64,000 nucleotides of DNA from the NCBI RefSeq assembly GCF_021018895.1, contig NC_079380.1, positions 8,675,736 through 8,739,735 of the forward strand. Reading direction: 5' to 3'. Both the position numbers and the translations under genes were made by a program. The notes beneath the pieces were generated by a model, which was not told the DNA's origin, ran no database searches, and worked only from the letters and a program-made list of their open reading frames with translations. This DNA comes from Seriola aureovittata. Taxonomy: Eukaryota > Chordata > Actinopteri > Carangiformes > Carangidae. This document shows positions 11,944-39,010 of the stretch, in pieces (the first letter of the stretch is position 1; each line of letters begins with the position of its first letter).

Positions 11944-12027
11944 TGGTGACTTAGTCTATTTACAGTCAGTTCTGGACACAGGAACAGAAAAACAGACAGT
12001 TGGTTGCTAAAAAGAGATGATTGAACT
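11941..12027 (+). repeat. 87-bp direct repeat, copy 2
   Basis: Second copy of the unit at 11431-11517. It follows directly on the end of the 430-bp repeat copy A, so that copy A is framed by two copies of the unit. Confidence 0.9.
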
Positions 12028-12090
12028 CGTTTCAATAACGTATGTTAATGCTATATTCAGTGGTAAGGCGTTCAGTTACAGGCGAAAGCT

Positions 12091-12305
12091 TTATGCTGCG
12101 TAAAGCAGCACCTCGGACAGCTCCTTCGCCTCTAGCCGCATGATCAGGCCCCGGTGAGCGCAGCGACGGCCGCGGGATGAGGAGCTGTCTGGGGTAGCGC
12201 ACAGCTGGGCCGCCCTGGTCAGCCGGTGACTCGGGCAGCCCCCCTCACTGCTGACAATCACACACTTAGGACCAATCAGCTCGGCCGTGTGCTTTCCTAC
12301 CGCCA
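12091..12305 (-). pseudogene. Unrecognised GC-rich exon-like island
   Basis: A block of about 215 bp, far richer in G+C than its flanks, has an open minus-strand frame ending in TAA. It reads from an acceptor-like GGCGGTAG|G near 12300 through KHTAELIGPKCVIV to LSEVLLYAA. The edges are sharp and no further exon is visible on either side. I do not recognise the protein. It could be a terminal exon left from a lost gene, a captured gene fragment, or part of a mobile element. It may also be non-coding, so the pseudogene label is tentative. Confidence 0.3.
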
Positions 12306-12799
12306 TATGAAACAATTGAATGTATTGATGTTATTTAAATGTAGCCTACAGTAGGCTATGTATTAAACATTAAATAGTAGGCTAATACAGCGTCACTTCC
12401 AAGTATAATGATTAATAAGTGGCTCAAGTCTCACATTGTTCATTAGTGTCACAAAATATGTTAGATGCTCAAGTTCCTAACGAATTACTGCAAGTTAATG
12501 AATCAACTCCACTGAGCCAATTAAATAAGAATGTTAAAAAATATGGGCTATTGTTATTATTATTGTTTTTATACATTATTATTATCATTGTTATTATATT
12601 AGCTATCATTACTTTTGAAATGATTTGAAGGCTTAAGTAATAAAACTCTGTATCAAATCATGTTCCATAAAAATGCGCTGAGTTTTTATTTTCTATTATT
12701 AATATTTTAAATGAATGTGTAGGCCACCAAGACAGAGGAGGCGGATTATACTAAGAAGTAAAGACAATGAAGAAGAGACGGACATCTGGACATTTCACT

Positions 12800-12814
12800 T
12801 TTATTCGATTTATT
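12800..12814 (-). terminator. Poly(A) signals of second alpha-globin gene
   Basis: Minus-strand AATAAA hexamers at 12809-12814 and 12800-12805 lie about 100 nt beyond the stop codon. Confidence 0.75.
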
Positions 12815-12912
12815 CACCAAGCCCTTCCATTTCGAAAAGGGATCTTGACATTATTGTGAGCGACATGCCACATGTGCTGTAGGCAGTCGATGCTCCTGGA
12901 TCGCTATAAAGT

Positions 12913-13589
12913 TTAGCGGTATCTCTCGGCCAGAGCCAAAGCCAAGTTCTGCAGGAACTTGTCAACGGAGACATGGATCTCAGGAGTGAAGTCGGTGGGG
13001 AAGTACATGGCCGTAACCAAGATGATGTTGTGGGCCAAGATCTGCGGTTGCGCAAGAAAAACATAAATTTCAAGTCAGCAACATGGGGAAAAAACGCATA
13101 TCTTGATTATAAAAGTAGCTAGATAATTCCTGATAATTCACATGATCATTTTGGTGTAGAAAACACTTTAGAAACTGCAATGATCATTCCTTACCCTGAA
13201 GTTGGCAGGGTCCACTCTGAGCTTGAAGGCATGCAGCTCGCTGAGGGCGGAGAGGCCACCCACAAGGTCATCGATCTTTCCGACGGCTTCTCCCACAGCT
13301 GCCATGATGGTAGCGCCATGCTTCTTCACCTGTGCGGAGTCAGGACCCACATCCGCCCAGTGGGAAAAGTAGGTCTTGGTCTGCGGGTATACAGTCAGCA
13401 TCCTGTCAAACAGGGATTGAATAAAGAAGAATTAATTTAACGAAAAAATGAAAAGCATATCAGTTTTTAAACTATGAGAAAAAAGGAAGCTTACCTGCCC
13501 AGAGCCTCGGCTCCAATCTCGGCGGATTTCGGGGACACTTTGTCCCAGAAGGCCTTCACCACGGACTTGTCCTTTCCAGAGAGACTCAT
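12913..13589 (-). CDS. Alpha-type haemoglobin subunit, 143 aa
   Basis: Minus-strand exons: 13495-13589 (95 nt), 13195-13402 (208 nt) and 12913-13041 (129 nt, stop TAA). The protein starts [11 protein letters not shown] and ends ALAERYR, a standard 143-residue fish alpha-globin. Distal His (KKHGAT) and proximal His (ELHAFK) are present, with the [11 protein letters not shown] signature. Both introns are compact (92 and 153 bp). It is divergently arranged with the beta gene at 15.3 kb, with 1.7 kb between start codons, the classic teleost head-to-head alpha-beta pair. Near-identical direct repeats lie on both sides, 1-1.5 kb away. It looks fully functional. Confidence 0.96.
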
Positions 13590-13674
13590 GTCTGCCTTTT
13601 CTTCAAGTTTTCTTAAATGAAAGAAAAAATGTCTGATATGACGATGCTGGGGAAGTGGATCTCTAACAGTCTTT

Positions 13675-13705
13675 TTTATATCAAACCAAACTGCACCACG
13701 CCCCA
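13675..13705 (-). promoter_or_regulatory. Promoter of second alpha-globin gene
   Basis: On the minus strand a TATAAA box (13675-13680) lies about 86 bp before the ATG. A KLF-type GC/CACCC motif (CCACGCCCC on the plus strand, 13697-13705) lies just upstream. A further CCACACC is near 13719. Confidence 0.7.
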
Positions 13706-15181
13706 GTATCAATCCAAACCACACCTACGTGGAAGAAATTGCCAGAAGCTTCCAGGCAGTTTCTGAGATAAAAGTTACCACTCCCTTTTCTATATTTTTT
13801 CTGAGTCAGTTATTTTACATAATCGAAAATATTTATATAATAATACAAATTTGAATTTGTCTGCAGATACACTGTAAAACATCTCACATGAATTCAGTGT
13901 AATCTACTAATCATTTCTAGTTAATTTAATGTAAATATAATAGTTTTGTTAATTTCAAGTTCATTCTACTTTGAATTTTCATTTTCACACAACTTTATAA
14001 TCATTAGTTCTTCTAACGATGTCCTTTGACTTGGATGAACAACTGAGAGTTCACTCAATTCATTAAATTAAGTTTTTAAAGAAACAAAACCAACATATTA
14101 GCAGACATCTCGGCATGGAGTTAGTAAAACGCTCCAGAAAGTCCTTTTTGTAATAGTTGTAGTAGAAAACAAACATGATGGAAACTTGTTATGTGTCCTC
14201 CATCTTGAATTGAGTCATGGTTGTTTCTTTTCATAGCCTGATAATAAAAACAATGAAAACCATGTTGAAGGTTAGTATTAAATTCAGTCCCTATTCCCAT
14301 ACACTTGAAATTTAATAAGATCATTGTGAGCAGCCTGACATGTTGCCTCAGTACTGACTCTGGTACAGAATGGCTTCAACAGCTGCTGTGTAAGATCTTC
14401 ATGTTGCCCACAAATGAAAAATGGACTCTTTCAAAGTAAAGGAAGACAAGTCTGTCTCTAATGTGAGATTAAACAGTCATTCCAATTTAATATCTTGTCC
14501 CAAGTGCAGTAAACTTAACACAGTTTTACATTTTCATAATTCTTAGAACAACTTTGAAATGATTATTAAACTCAAGTTCAGTTAACTCACATTTATGGGT
14601 GGCAGGGGAACTTAACGTTTCTAATTTGATTGAGCTTAAAATGTTTTACAGTATTGCTTAAAATATACATTCCATAAGAAAAAAAACCTAGGTTTTGTAA
14701 TTTGAGAGGTTGCACTTGGTGGACGGTGTGGAGAGTTCTAATTTCTATATCAAAATTTTGACAAACTGATTAAAACATTTCATAAAAAACTAAATCTTAT
14801 GTTCTATGTAAATCTTATCTTAAACTAAATGTTACAACAAGTGAGATGGATTTTTACTTGAACGTTCAAGTGTTTTTATAAGGTGTTGAGTTTGTCAGCC
14901 ATCTTGTAGCCCATAAATAAAGGTGAAAATAATCAATTTTTATGTAATGAAGGCGAAAGAGAGGACAAACGAAATGTAACACTGTTATCAACTCTCCAGA
15001 TCGTAAAAATTAAATGTCGCAAAATCTTCATATAATGTTTTTAAACGTCCATTAATAAACGTAATAAATTAATAAAAGATTTGGCGTTAATTTGCATTTT
15101 ATTCTTATCAGTCTTTTCCAGTGCTGGCAAAGATCTCCTCTAACTCCTACCAGGTACAGCCCAACTTTCATCCACTTTGGT
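13706..15181. other. Divergent alpha-beta intergenic region
   Basis: It lies between the start sites of a minus-strand alpha and a plus-strand beta gene. No gene is seen. A segment from about 13869 (ACACTGTAAAAC) to 14080 resembles the AT-rich ends of non-autonomous fish transposons. The second copy of the 410-430 bp direct repeat fills 14512-14922. Confidence 0.6.
14512..14922 (+). repeat. 410-bp direct repeat, copy B
   Basis: Same sequence and orientation as 11514-11943, differing by scattered substitutions and a short indel. It lacks the 87-bp unit at its ends. Together the copies flank the minus-strand alpha-globin gene. Confidence 0.9.
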
Positions 15182-15233
15182 CCAATCAGAGGCTTCAGGG
15201 GCTGAGAGGTGTGGCACTGAGTAATTAATAAAA
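15182..15233 (+). promoter_or_regulatory. Promoter of third beta-globin gene
   Basis: A CCAATCA box at 15182-15188, a minus-strand CACCC-type site (AGGTGTGGC, about 15207-15215) and a TATA-like TTAATAAAAA (about 15224-15233) occur in the usual order, the last about 70 bp upstream of the ATG. Confidence 0.75.
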
Positions 15234-15303
15234 ACCTCCAGAAAAGAGAAGAATTTGCTAAAGGTTCGTGATCAGAGATCGATAAAACCTTAACGTCGTC
15301 ACC

Positions 15304-16085
15304 ATGGTCGATTGGACAGATGCTGAGCGCGCCGCCATCATTTCCCTCTGGGGAAAGATTGATGTGGGTGAAATTGGACCCCAGGCTCTGACCAGGTGAC
15401 CTGTCTGTTCATTTCGATTCATAGATATAAATGTATGTGTTTTGTAGGATCTCACTGTATCTCAATGAGCTGAGACAAATGTATCTTTATTATTATTATT
15501 ATTATTATTGATATTTTCTTGGAACTTTGTACAGGCTACCTTTGTTGTTATTGTGGGTCACTTATCGCTTTCGGGAACTTTTATTTATAAGTCCTTATGA
15601 TTCGTGTCATTTCAGGCTTCTGATTGTGTATCCCTGGACTCAGAGACACTTCACCACATTTGGCAACGTGTCCACAAATGCCGCCATCCTCGGAAACCCC
15701 AAGGTGGCCCAGCACGGTAAGACCGTGATGGGTGGGCTGGAAAATGCCGTGAAGAACTTGGACGACATCAAGAACACTTACGCCAAGCTGAGCCGGATGC
15801 ACTCTGAGAAGCTCCACGTGGATCCTGATAACTTCAGGGTATGTTAACACCTCTGACTCTGCCTAGATCCTTCGACATGAACAGTTGTTGTTCTGCTAGA
15901 CTACCACAGACAGTCTCCTCCATGTGATCATCCTATTGTTTCCCTCATTTTAGGCTCTGGCTGAATGCATCAGCGTGTGTGTGGCTGCCAAGTTTGGAAA
16001 ACAAGTCTTCACCGCTGATGTCCAGGAGGCCTGGCAGAAGTTCCTGTCTGTGGTCGTCTCTGCCCTGGGCAGACAGTACCACTGA
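15304..16085 (+). CDS. Beta-type haemoglobin subunit, 148 aa
   Basis: Exons 15304-15395 (92 nt), 15616-15838 (223 nt) and 15954-16085 (132 nt). The start has a strong context (GTCACCATGG). The protein begins [11 protein letters not shown] and ends GRQYH, the 148-residue fish beta type. Distal His (AQHGKT), proximal His (RMHSEK), Ser F9, Asp NA2, Lys EF6, Arg H21 and His HC3 are all present, the residue set linked to Root/Bohr effects and ATP/GTP control. It is head-to-head with the alpha gene at 12.9-13.6 kb, and the two may share regulatory DNA. It is the globin gene nearest nprl3 and its intronic enhancer. Confidence 0.96.
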
Positions 16086-16187
16086 GGCTCCGGAGACGCA
16101 GTTCACCCTCAAATAATGTGCAGCAGTCCTACAAATCCAAACCAAAATGCCTCATGTTCTGTTTTGTAGCTGTTGTCAAATACACCA

Positions 16188-16193
16188 AATAAA
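16188..16193 (+). terminator. Poly(A) signal of third beta-globin gene
   Basis: AATAAA lies about 100 nt after the TGA stop, in a typical globin 3' UTR. Confidence 0.8.
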
Positions 16194-16194
16194 A

Positions 16195-17389
16195 CCCAAA
16201 TAAGTACACCTCTCTCTGTGCAATCATTTGTAAAAGTGATAGTTTAGTGATAGGTAGCCTACTATTAAGGTTACTTTTCTTCTCATTAGAGTCTCTTAGC
16301 CTCGAATCAGTACCAATTTCTGTTATAACAATGTACATAAATCAATTCAAATAGCCAACATATAACGGTTACAATTGTGATCCCAGTTTATTCTGGTTGT
16401 CCATTTAATTCAATCAATGTTGTCACTAAGACTAAATCTTCTATTCTAGCTTGAAAGTGCACATGAGCCCACTATTAACAGTTACAGGGCCTCTATACAA
16501 GGTTGGAAGTCAATATGCTTAATACAGGATTGGAGCAGAAGAACTTCACCATTTGAGAAGACCTCATAATTGGAGGGATCAGTGGTAAATTATATTATTT
16601 GATATTTATTATAACTTGTCTGTTCGGAGGAAAATATCTTTGCCGGCTATTTTGGCTTCTTCAAGAATGTGCAGTTTGATATAAATGGGTGGGGTCATCT
16701 GAAATTTATGATAACTGCATCAAAATACTCCATCATGAGGGCGACGGCTGAAATTTGTGGAACTGTTGCCAATACACACGAGAGTCATTTCTGACGTTAG
16801 ACCTAATGACTGAACATTAAACATGGCTGCATAGTCTTGTGGTGTTTTATTACAAACGTAAGAAGCCTACATACCCTAAAATCATATATGCAGCAGGCTA
16901 TGCAGTCTCAATAAGCCAACGCGCCATCTAGCGGACATGAAAAATATTTATCAGAGGGTTAACCCTGAATTTAATGATCTGGAATTTGTTACACTGCCTG
17001 TATTGATCCTCTATACTACGACGTGAATATTTTGTCTTATGTTTATAGCAACATATCAGCTTAATGAGACGTTATTTCCCTTCTGTTGGGATAGTAGCTG
17101 TTGTTGCAGCTGGAGGGAACCTGGTAGCCGCCATATCTGTTCCAGTCGAACATCTTTCAAGGTGACACAAAACAATCACAACAGTTCATGGGCGTACGGT
17201 AGGGAGAGTAGTCCTTAGTTGCCAGGCCTCAAAGTTAAAATCAGTTAGCCAGTGATTTGTCAAGGAACGGTGTGTGTGTCTGTGGTAAATAATAATACCA
17301 GTTTCACGCTAACGTTCACTCGTTTACACCGCTAGCGGCCGACTTTATTGTGTCGCAGCAGCTAACGTACAGTTAGCTAGGATGCTACC
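16195..17389 (+). promoter_or_regulatory. Globin-nprl3 spacer with probable nprl3 promoter
   Basis: No gene is seen. A CTCF-like motif on the minus strand lies at 16921-16934. Toward nprl3 there is a YY1-like GCCGCCAT at 17127-17134 and a modest rise in CpG (about 17290-17370, including CGCTAGCGGCCG). There is no TATA box. These are features of a housekeeping promoter, as expected for nprl3. Confidence 0.5.
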
Positions 17390-28696
<11,307 letters not shown>

Positions 28697-29398
28697 CGGC
28701 ACAGGGACGTTATCAGGTCTCACCAACTAGAAAAAGATGTCGGTTTGAGAGCAGTTAATAGCCTGCTGTGCTCACGGCTAAATGCTTCTGCTCAACAATT
28801 TTGTTTTTAAAATGAACTGACACAACGATTGCATCAATGTGTGCAGATTTACAAAGTGTAAAAAGTGTTTTTCCTTTATGAGCCAAATGTTTGTTTACAA
28901 TATTAAATTATTTTGTACATACCAGAAAACACCTCAAGTGTTCATTGTGGATATTGGAAAGATTGGTGTCGGTTTAAACTTCATCATCCCCCTATTCCAG
29001 ATGTGTCAGATCATCTGCACTGACCACAGAGGGGCACACGGAGTAATGATCATTCCAGACCACCAGCTACCTCTTCTCAGGAATCCCAGAGGTGGCGAGA
29101 AGAGAAAGACGGCAAGAAAGGGAAGACTCTAAACATCAGACAGGGCTGTTTTTTGCTTTGAGGGAAGCGGAGCGTTCCAAACATCTGTGAAATCACTGAG
29201 TCACTGACGAGAATTTCCCAAGTTTGAATGTTTATTAAAAAACAGATGGAAGACCTGAACAAAAGAGACTTGTGAGCTTCAGAACAGATATTTTTATAGG
29301 CACTGATAAACTGAGGCTTACTCTTAGTGCCTTAAGTTCTAATCGATTATTTTCCAGTACAGGTTTGCATCAATACCATAAATAGACTTTGGGGAAAT

Positions 29399-29404
29399 AA
29401 TAAA
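29399..29404 (+). terminator. Candidate nprl3 poly(A) signal
   Basis: AATAAA about 700 nt after the nprl3 stop. It lies about 230 bp short of the mpg stop codon on the opposite strand, so the two genes converge closely. Earlier variant hexamers (for example ATTAAA near 28903) could also serve. Confidence 0.45.
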
Positions 29405-29634
29405 ATGGATGAGAAACATTTTGTAAAATCTGTGCAGATTATAAATTAGACTCAACCAGTCTTGGAGGTTATTCTAATGTCATGACTTTCTAAGAGCCAC
29501 AAAATTATAAAAAATGTAATGGAATTATTAATTTAATACGTGGAAGATGTACTGTCTTCTTAAGTTTTTATTTTGTGTAAATGGTGAAGTCCACAATGGG
29601 AACAGATGGCAGAGTAGTTTGAGGAATATTCCTG

Positions 29635-31349
29635 TTAAGTCCTTTCGACATGTCCCGTGTCAGCCTGCACATCTGAAGCGTTCATTACATTTCCAGACTG
29701 AGACTGTCTTTCTGCCTCTTTATTCACTACACTAACACAGGGGTGCCCACGAAGATAAAACCTCCACGGCTTCTTGGCCCATTCGCCATGGGACTCGATT
29801 CCAACGCGTGGTGCTGATACTATATCGCAGAGTTCTGCTGGATTTGTGTTGGGGTCCTTCTCCAGCCACACCTCTGGGTCTGAGGCCAGGTCTTGACGGT
29901 CAAAACAGCGAGGTATATTTAGAGCCTGGCACAGCTTGGAAGGCCCGTTGCAGAGCTCTTTGTCCTTAAGTTGTCGGGCTCCCTCTCTGCGTCTGGCTGC
30001 CCTCAGCTGCCTCATGACAGGCTGACCCTGCAGGGGCTCAAGGGAGCGCAGCAGCACGGCAGCACCCTCCCCTGTGAAAAACAGCACACAATATGCATCA
30101 ATCAGCAAGGCTCCACTCCGTCTCCTTCCTTTTGCCCTTTACACACTGATGATAGAAAACAAACTGCTGTCATATTAATGATAAAAACTTAAAAGAGGGA
30201 ACATTAAACCAGAATTAGGTTTCATAACATGTTTTTATGTGTGCATGCATCAGTAAGCTGTCATTATGCATTATGGGCAATGCTTTTTAAAAATGTTTTA
30301 CCTTCACTAGACACGTTCATACAGAGGTAGATGCCATAGATTGGATACACATAGATAGTGCCTGGCTTCATGAACATGGCCATGTTCCTCTCTGTGCGTT
30401 TGCCTCCTGCTGAGTGTGAAGCTCTGTCCTCCCCTCCCAGGTAAGCCTCAGTCTCCACTATTCTCCCTCGCAGCTCAGTACCATCTGCACACCTGCGGAC
30501 CAGCACCTGCAGGGACAAGGAGCAATACATTGTGTTTTATTGTGCTTAGTCAATTAATTAGTCAATGAACAGAAGACTACTTGGCAACAATTTCGACAAT
30601 CCATTACTGCAAAAATGATGCTCTGTGATGGCAAATTGAATATCTTTTGATTATGGACTGATCTTACAAAAACACAAAAAAAATCATTGCTTGTCATTCC
30701 TATTTCTGATCTGGATCCTGTATTGTGGTCTTGGTTTTTGCAACACCATTCAGTTTATGGTAAGGTTGTAGTGACAGTAGTCATGTTAAATTCAAGAAGA
30801 AACTGAACTGACATGTTACTTGATGAAGCAGCTGCACTAAATATAAAGTACCTTCACGTTCAACAGTGTCGTTTTCTCAAGTCTTTGTAACAACCAGTAA
30901 CTTTAATAGTTTCAAAACCTTTGAGCTGCACTGACACAAACATTATTACAATTGTATCCTCTACAGAGCATTACAGTTTTCAGAAATAAAACTAAATGGA
31001 TGTAAAACAAGAAAGGGGAGACCTTGCCGAGGAACGCTTTCGCCAAAGTGATGCAAGGTTGGTTGAAAAAGTCCTGTCCCAGTCTGTGCTGCAGGTCAGT
31101 CTTGGTGAAATAATGGCTTCGCTCTGTCTCAGCACCTGGGACATTTTGTTCACACTGAACGGGCTTCTTCAACTCGGCAGGTGAAACCTTCAGTTTCACA
31201 TCCGTAGTGTGGTTTTTAAGTTTATTTACTTGTTCAGGTGTTGCCGCTGCTACTGCCGTTGCTAGCATCTTTCTTTTTCTCCCTGCCATAGCGTTATCGA
31301 AAATCACTTTCACCACGGCGTTGCCGTCACTTTGTAAACTTAGCAACAC
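29635..31349 (-). CDS. mpg: N-methylpurine-DNA glycosylase (alkyladenine glycosylase)
   Basis: Three minus-strand coding exons: 31023-31349, 30302-30506 and 29635-30071 (stop TAA), 969 nt, 322 aa. The enzyme removes alkylated and deaminated purines (3-methyladenine, hypoxanthine) in base-excision repair in the nucleus. Family motifs are clear: [24 protein letters not shown] with the catalytic Glu and the intercalating-site Tyr, [41 protein letters not shown] and [10 protein letters not shown]. The N-terminus is basic and poorly conserved, as in the family. Translation may start at 31349 or at the second Met, 31289 (MAGRKRKM, 302 aa), which reads like a nuclear-targeting start. It converges with nprl3, as in mammals. 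Confidence 0.93.
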
Positions 31350-36185
<4,836 letters not shown>

Positions 36186-36189
36186 ATAT

Positions 36190-36735
36190 ATCTTAAGTAA
36201 AAGTACTGCTTCAGTGATTTTTTTTTTTTTGTTGCATTTTTTCCAGTTGAAATTGTGGCAAACAAATGTACAGCAAATGTAAAGTTGCTGATCACGCTGA
36301 GCTCCAGAAAATTACAAAAACATTGGAGGACAGTTACTACCACATTGTGCATAAACACAGTTTCGAGGTACTTGTACTTTATACTTCTATTTCACGACAT
36401 TACAGAGAGAAATATTAATAGAAATATTTTCCATTTCACTTCACTACTTTGTTTGACAGCTGTAGTTACTTTGTAGATCAAGATTTTACATACAAAACAC
36501 TGATCAGATCATAAAATATGAATTATTGTTACAGATTAAACTGCTCATAATGAGGAGTAATGAACTGTATAATGAGTCATTTTAGTTTTGATACTTAGAG
36601 AATATTTCGCTGTTAACACTTTAGTACTCTAATAGTAAAATTTGGATTCTTTTTTTTTACCTTTAGTGGAGTATTTCTTATAGTATATTATTGTTACTTT
36701 CACTCAAGTAAAGGATGTAAATCCTTTATTCACCA
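36190..36735. mobile_element. Widespread fish repeat copy (non-autonomous)
   Basis: The left end has AAGTAAAAGTACTGCTTCAG. The interior carries GACAGCTGTAGTTACTTTGT and AGATTTTACATACAAAACAC. The right end reads CACTCAAGTAAAGGAT then CACCATTGGC. This pattern (internal 'GACAGCTTTAGTTACTTT', ends rich in 'AAGTA') is one I recall as common across teleost genomes. I infer a non-coding transposon copy; the family name was not confirmed. Confidence 0.55.
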
Positions 36736-38300
36736 TTGGCAAATCTATTGTATTGACCTGTAGTTCCAGGAGATCTGTAGATCTACCAGTCAGCCACTCG
36801 TATGATCTCTTGTTCTGCAAACACAAACAAATCATCTGCTCTGTCAGCATGAAAATGAGACTATATTATGTCTTCCTTCAGTTTAATAGCAGAAAGGCAC
36901 TGGCTGCCACACTCAGTGGAGTGTGTCTTAATCGAGAAGCACATCAAAGCAACCATGAAGGAGACTTTTCCAGGAACCTGAGCCTCTTGTGTCCTGAGAC
37001 CCCATCAGAGAAAACGCTGCGCACACGGTGCCCCTTGTCAGCACATCAGAAACTTTCTGCTTCCTAACATCCATCTCTCTCCTGGAGAATACTCCCAGGT
37101 GGATCTGAGCTTTCACTGAAACTATGAAGGAATGCACAGTAATGGTCTTTTCATTAGATGGAGCAGCAGCATGTATTACCTGATGCAGTAGTGGAGCTCC
37201 ATTTTCTCTAATGAAAATTAGTAGTTTTTATGTTGTTTTGTACAGAATAAACAAAACAAGAGGCAGCAGTGAAAGCAGATGTGTAGCATTCAGGATTAGT
37301 TTAATAGGCCTCAGTCAGCCATATTAACATCAGCAGACCCAAACCCCAGACTTATATAACACTGACTGCTCATTGATTTGAAGAAAACTGGTGGCTTTTA
37401 TATAAAAGTTAATAGACAATCAGTTTCTTCACTGGCTCAGTAAAAAGCAGGACAGTGTAATTCTACTGACATGCAGTGAGAGCACAGGGCTCAAGGGCGG
37501 TGTCTCTACAAGTCATTAATATCATGCCATGTTATGATTATCATGTGGCAACATTACATGGTTTCTCCAAATGACCAAAAGAAGAAAAAAAAAAAAAAGG
37601 AAAAATGGTAATGGTAAAATGGTTTATGTGATGTATTTGTAATACTCCTTTGACTCATGAAGACTTATTTATTTGAGTGTCAGACTCAGGTATGGCTTGC
37701 TGAAATATGATTTTGAGACATTTCAGATTATGATGCTCATTAGTCATCAGACAAACCCAGACTGGAATTTAAGGAGTAAAGTCCAGAGTAAACTTATTTC
37801 CGTGAGAAGATGCAGATGGGTGGAGGAGGATTGTCAGAGCTCTGGTCACCTCTGAATCTTGAAGTCAATTTTTTTTGTGGTCAGTGTGTCAATCCATATT
37901 AACTAATGAAATAGGTCCCTGCTGATAACAGTAGAAGCCATGACTCAAGCTGCAGATGGCAGAGACCAAATTAAAACCATGAGAATTTACAAGTGATATG
38001 ACCAATCTAGTTTGTTTTTACAAATCTAATAGTCAAGTTGAAGTTGATAAGCTCATGGAAACAACTTCATTAAAGGTAAATTATTTATAGCCTGTATTTT
38101 TTTTTTTCTTTGACAGTGATTTTTACATTATGGTGTCACACAGTGTTAAAATGAAATCATCCACACAGTGAAGTAAACTGTAAAATGAGCTGTGTTTCCT
38201 CGTATTCCTTCCATTTTAAATGTCATAATTATTACATCGTTATTATTACCATTATTATTACCATTATAAAATTAACATTGAACATGTCATTTCCCCACAG
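36736..38300. other. Intergenic DNA, nothing recognised
   Basis: AT-rich unique sequence with short A/T runs (about 37586-37600, 38099-38108). No gene, RNA or clear repeat is seen. Confidence 0.5.
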
Positions 38301-38319
38301 AGAGCTTCACATTATGTGT

Positions 38320-39010
38320 CACTGTAGGAGTAGACAGAGAGCGGTGAACCCCGGTTTCCGTCCCGGACCCCACTCTGGTTGAGGATATCGCTTAGTCACC
38401 GCCGTTAACCGGGAGAAGCAGCGCCTCCCTGTGTACGTACCGATTGGCTGGTGATCTTGACGGGTTTGCCTTCTCCACAGACCGTCTCCAGTCCAGGGCG
38501 GGGCTGACTCTCCACCAAACTGAATTAGGCTACAACCGGCAGAGGAAAACTTACCCCGGGTAGCTCCATGGAGCAGTGTGGGAATGCTCTGTCCGTAGGT
38601 GGGAAGCAGAGAACCGGACGGCAGCCACATTTCGGCCACACCATCCTGGACTGCCTCGGCTGCTCGCGTGCTCAAGAGTGACCAGATTTCATAGCACGGC
38701 ACCGGGCTTGGCTTAGAAACATCTGCGGGGTGGAAAAAGAAGCGCGTTTATTCCTGCGCCGCTGTCAGGATGATGTGACAAATCACTCATCTGCTGCTTT
38801 GGGGAAAACATCTGTGAAACCGGATTTTTTTTTTTTTTTCACTGCTGGAGATCATCTGAGCTGGTTGTTATAAGGGTAAGTTATGTCATTATTCCGTGAC
38901 TGTCTCCTGTGGTCGCCCATACGGAAGGCGGCAGCCGGGGGAAGCGCTCACGCGTCGTGATCGAGGAGGATAAACGAGCTTATACTATTCGACTGAATTA
39001 CGGGTCAATT
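38320..39010 (+). promoter_or_regulatory. CpG-rich block, candidate rhbdf1 promoter and first exon
   Basis: G+C and CpG rise sharply over about 38330-38780 and again at about 38910-38970. A strong splice donor (AAGG|GTAAGT, exon end 38875) follows. No long plausible protein frame exists on the plus strand. It lies upstream of rhbdf1 on the correct strand with no competing gene. The rhbdf1 ATG exon has an untranslated leader behind a splice acceptor (56495), so a separate 5' non-coding exon must exist. That this is it is inference. The resulting intron would be about 17.6 kb. Confidence 0.4.

Larger units (their letters stand above)
9970..12790. other. Intergenic DNA with direct repeats and a GC-rich island
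   Basis: No complete gene is recognised. It contains a CTCF-like motif (10573-10587), an 87-bp direct repeat (11431-11517 and 11941-12027) bracketing the first copy of a 430-bp repeat (11514-11943), and a sharply bounded GC-rich block with an open minus-strand frame (12091-12305). Confidence 0.6.

Noticed and set aside
38319..38702. 127-codon minus-strand frame in the CpG-rich block
   Set aside because: High G+C makes stops rare; no motif or splice pattern supports a protein, and the block is better explained as a promoter.
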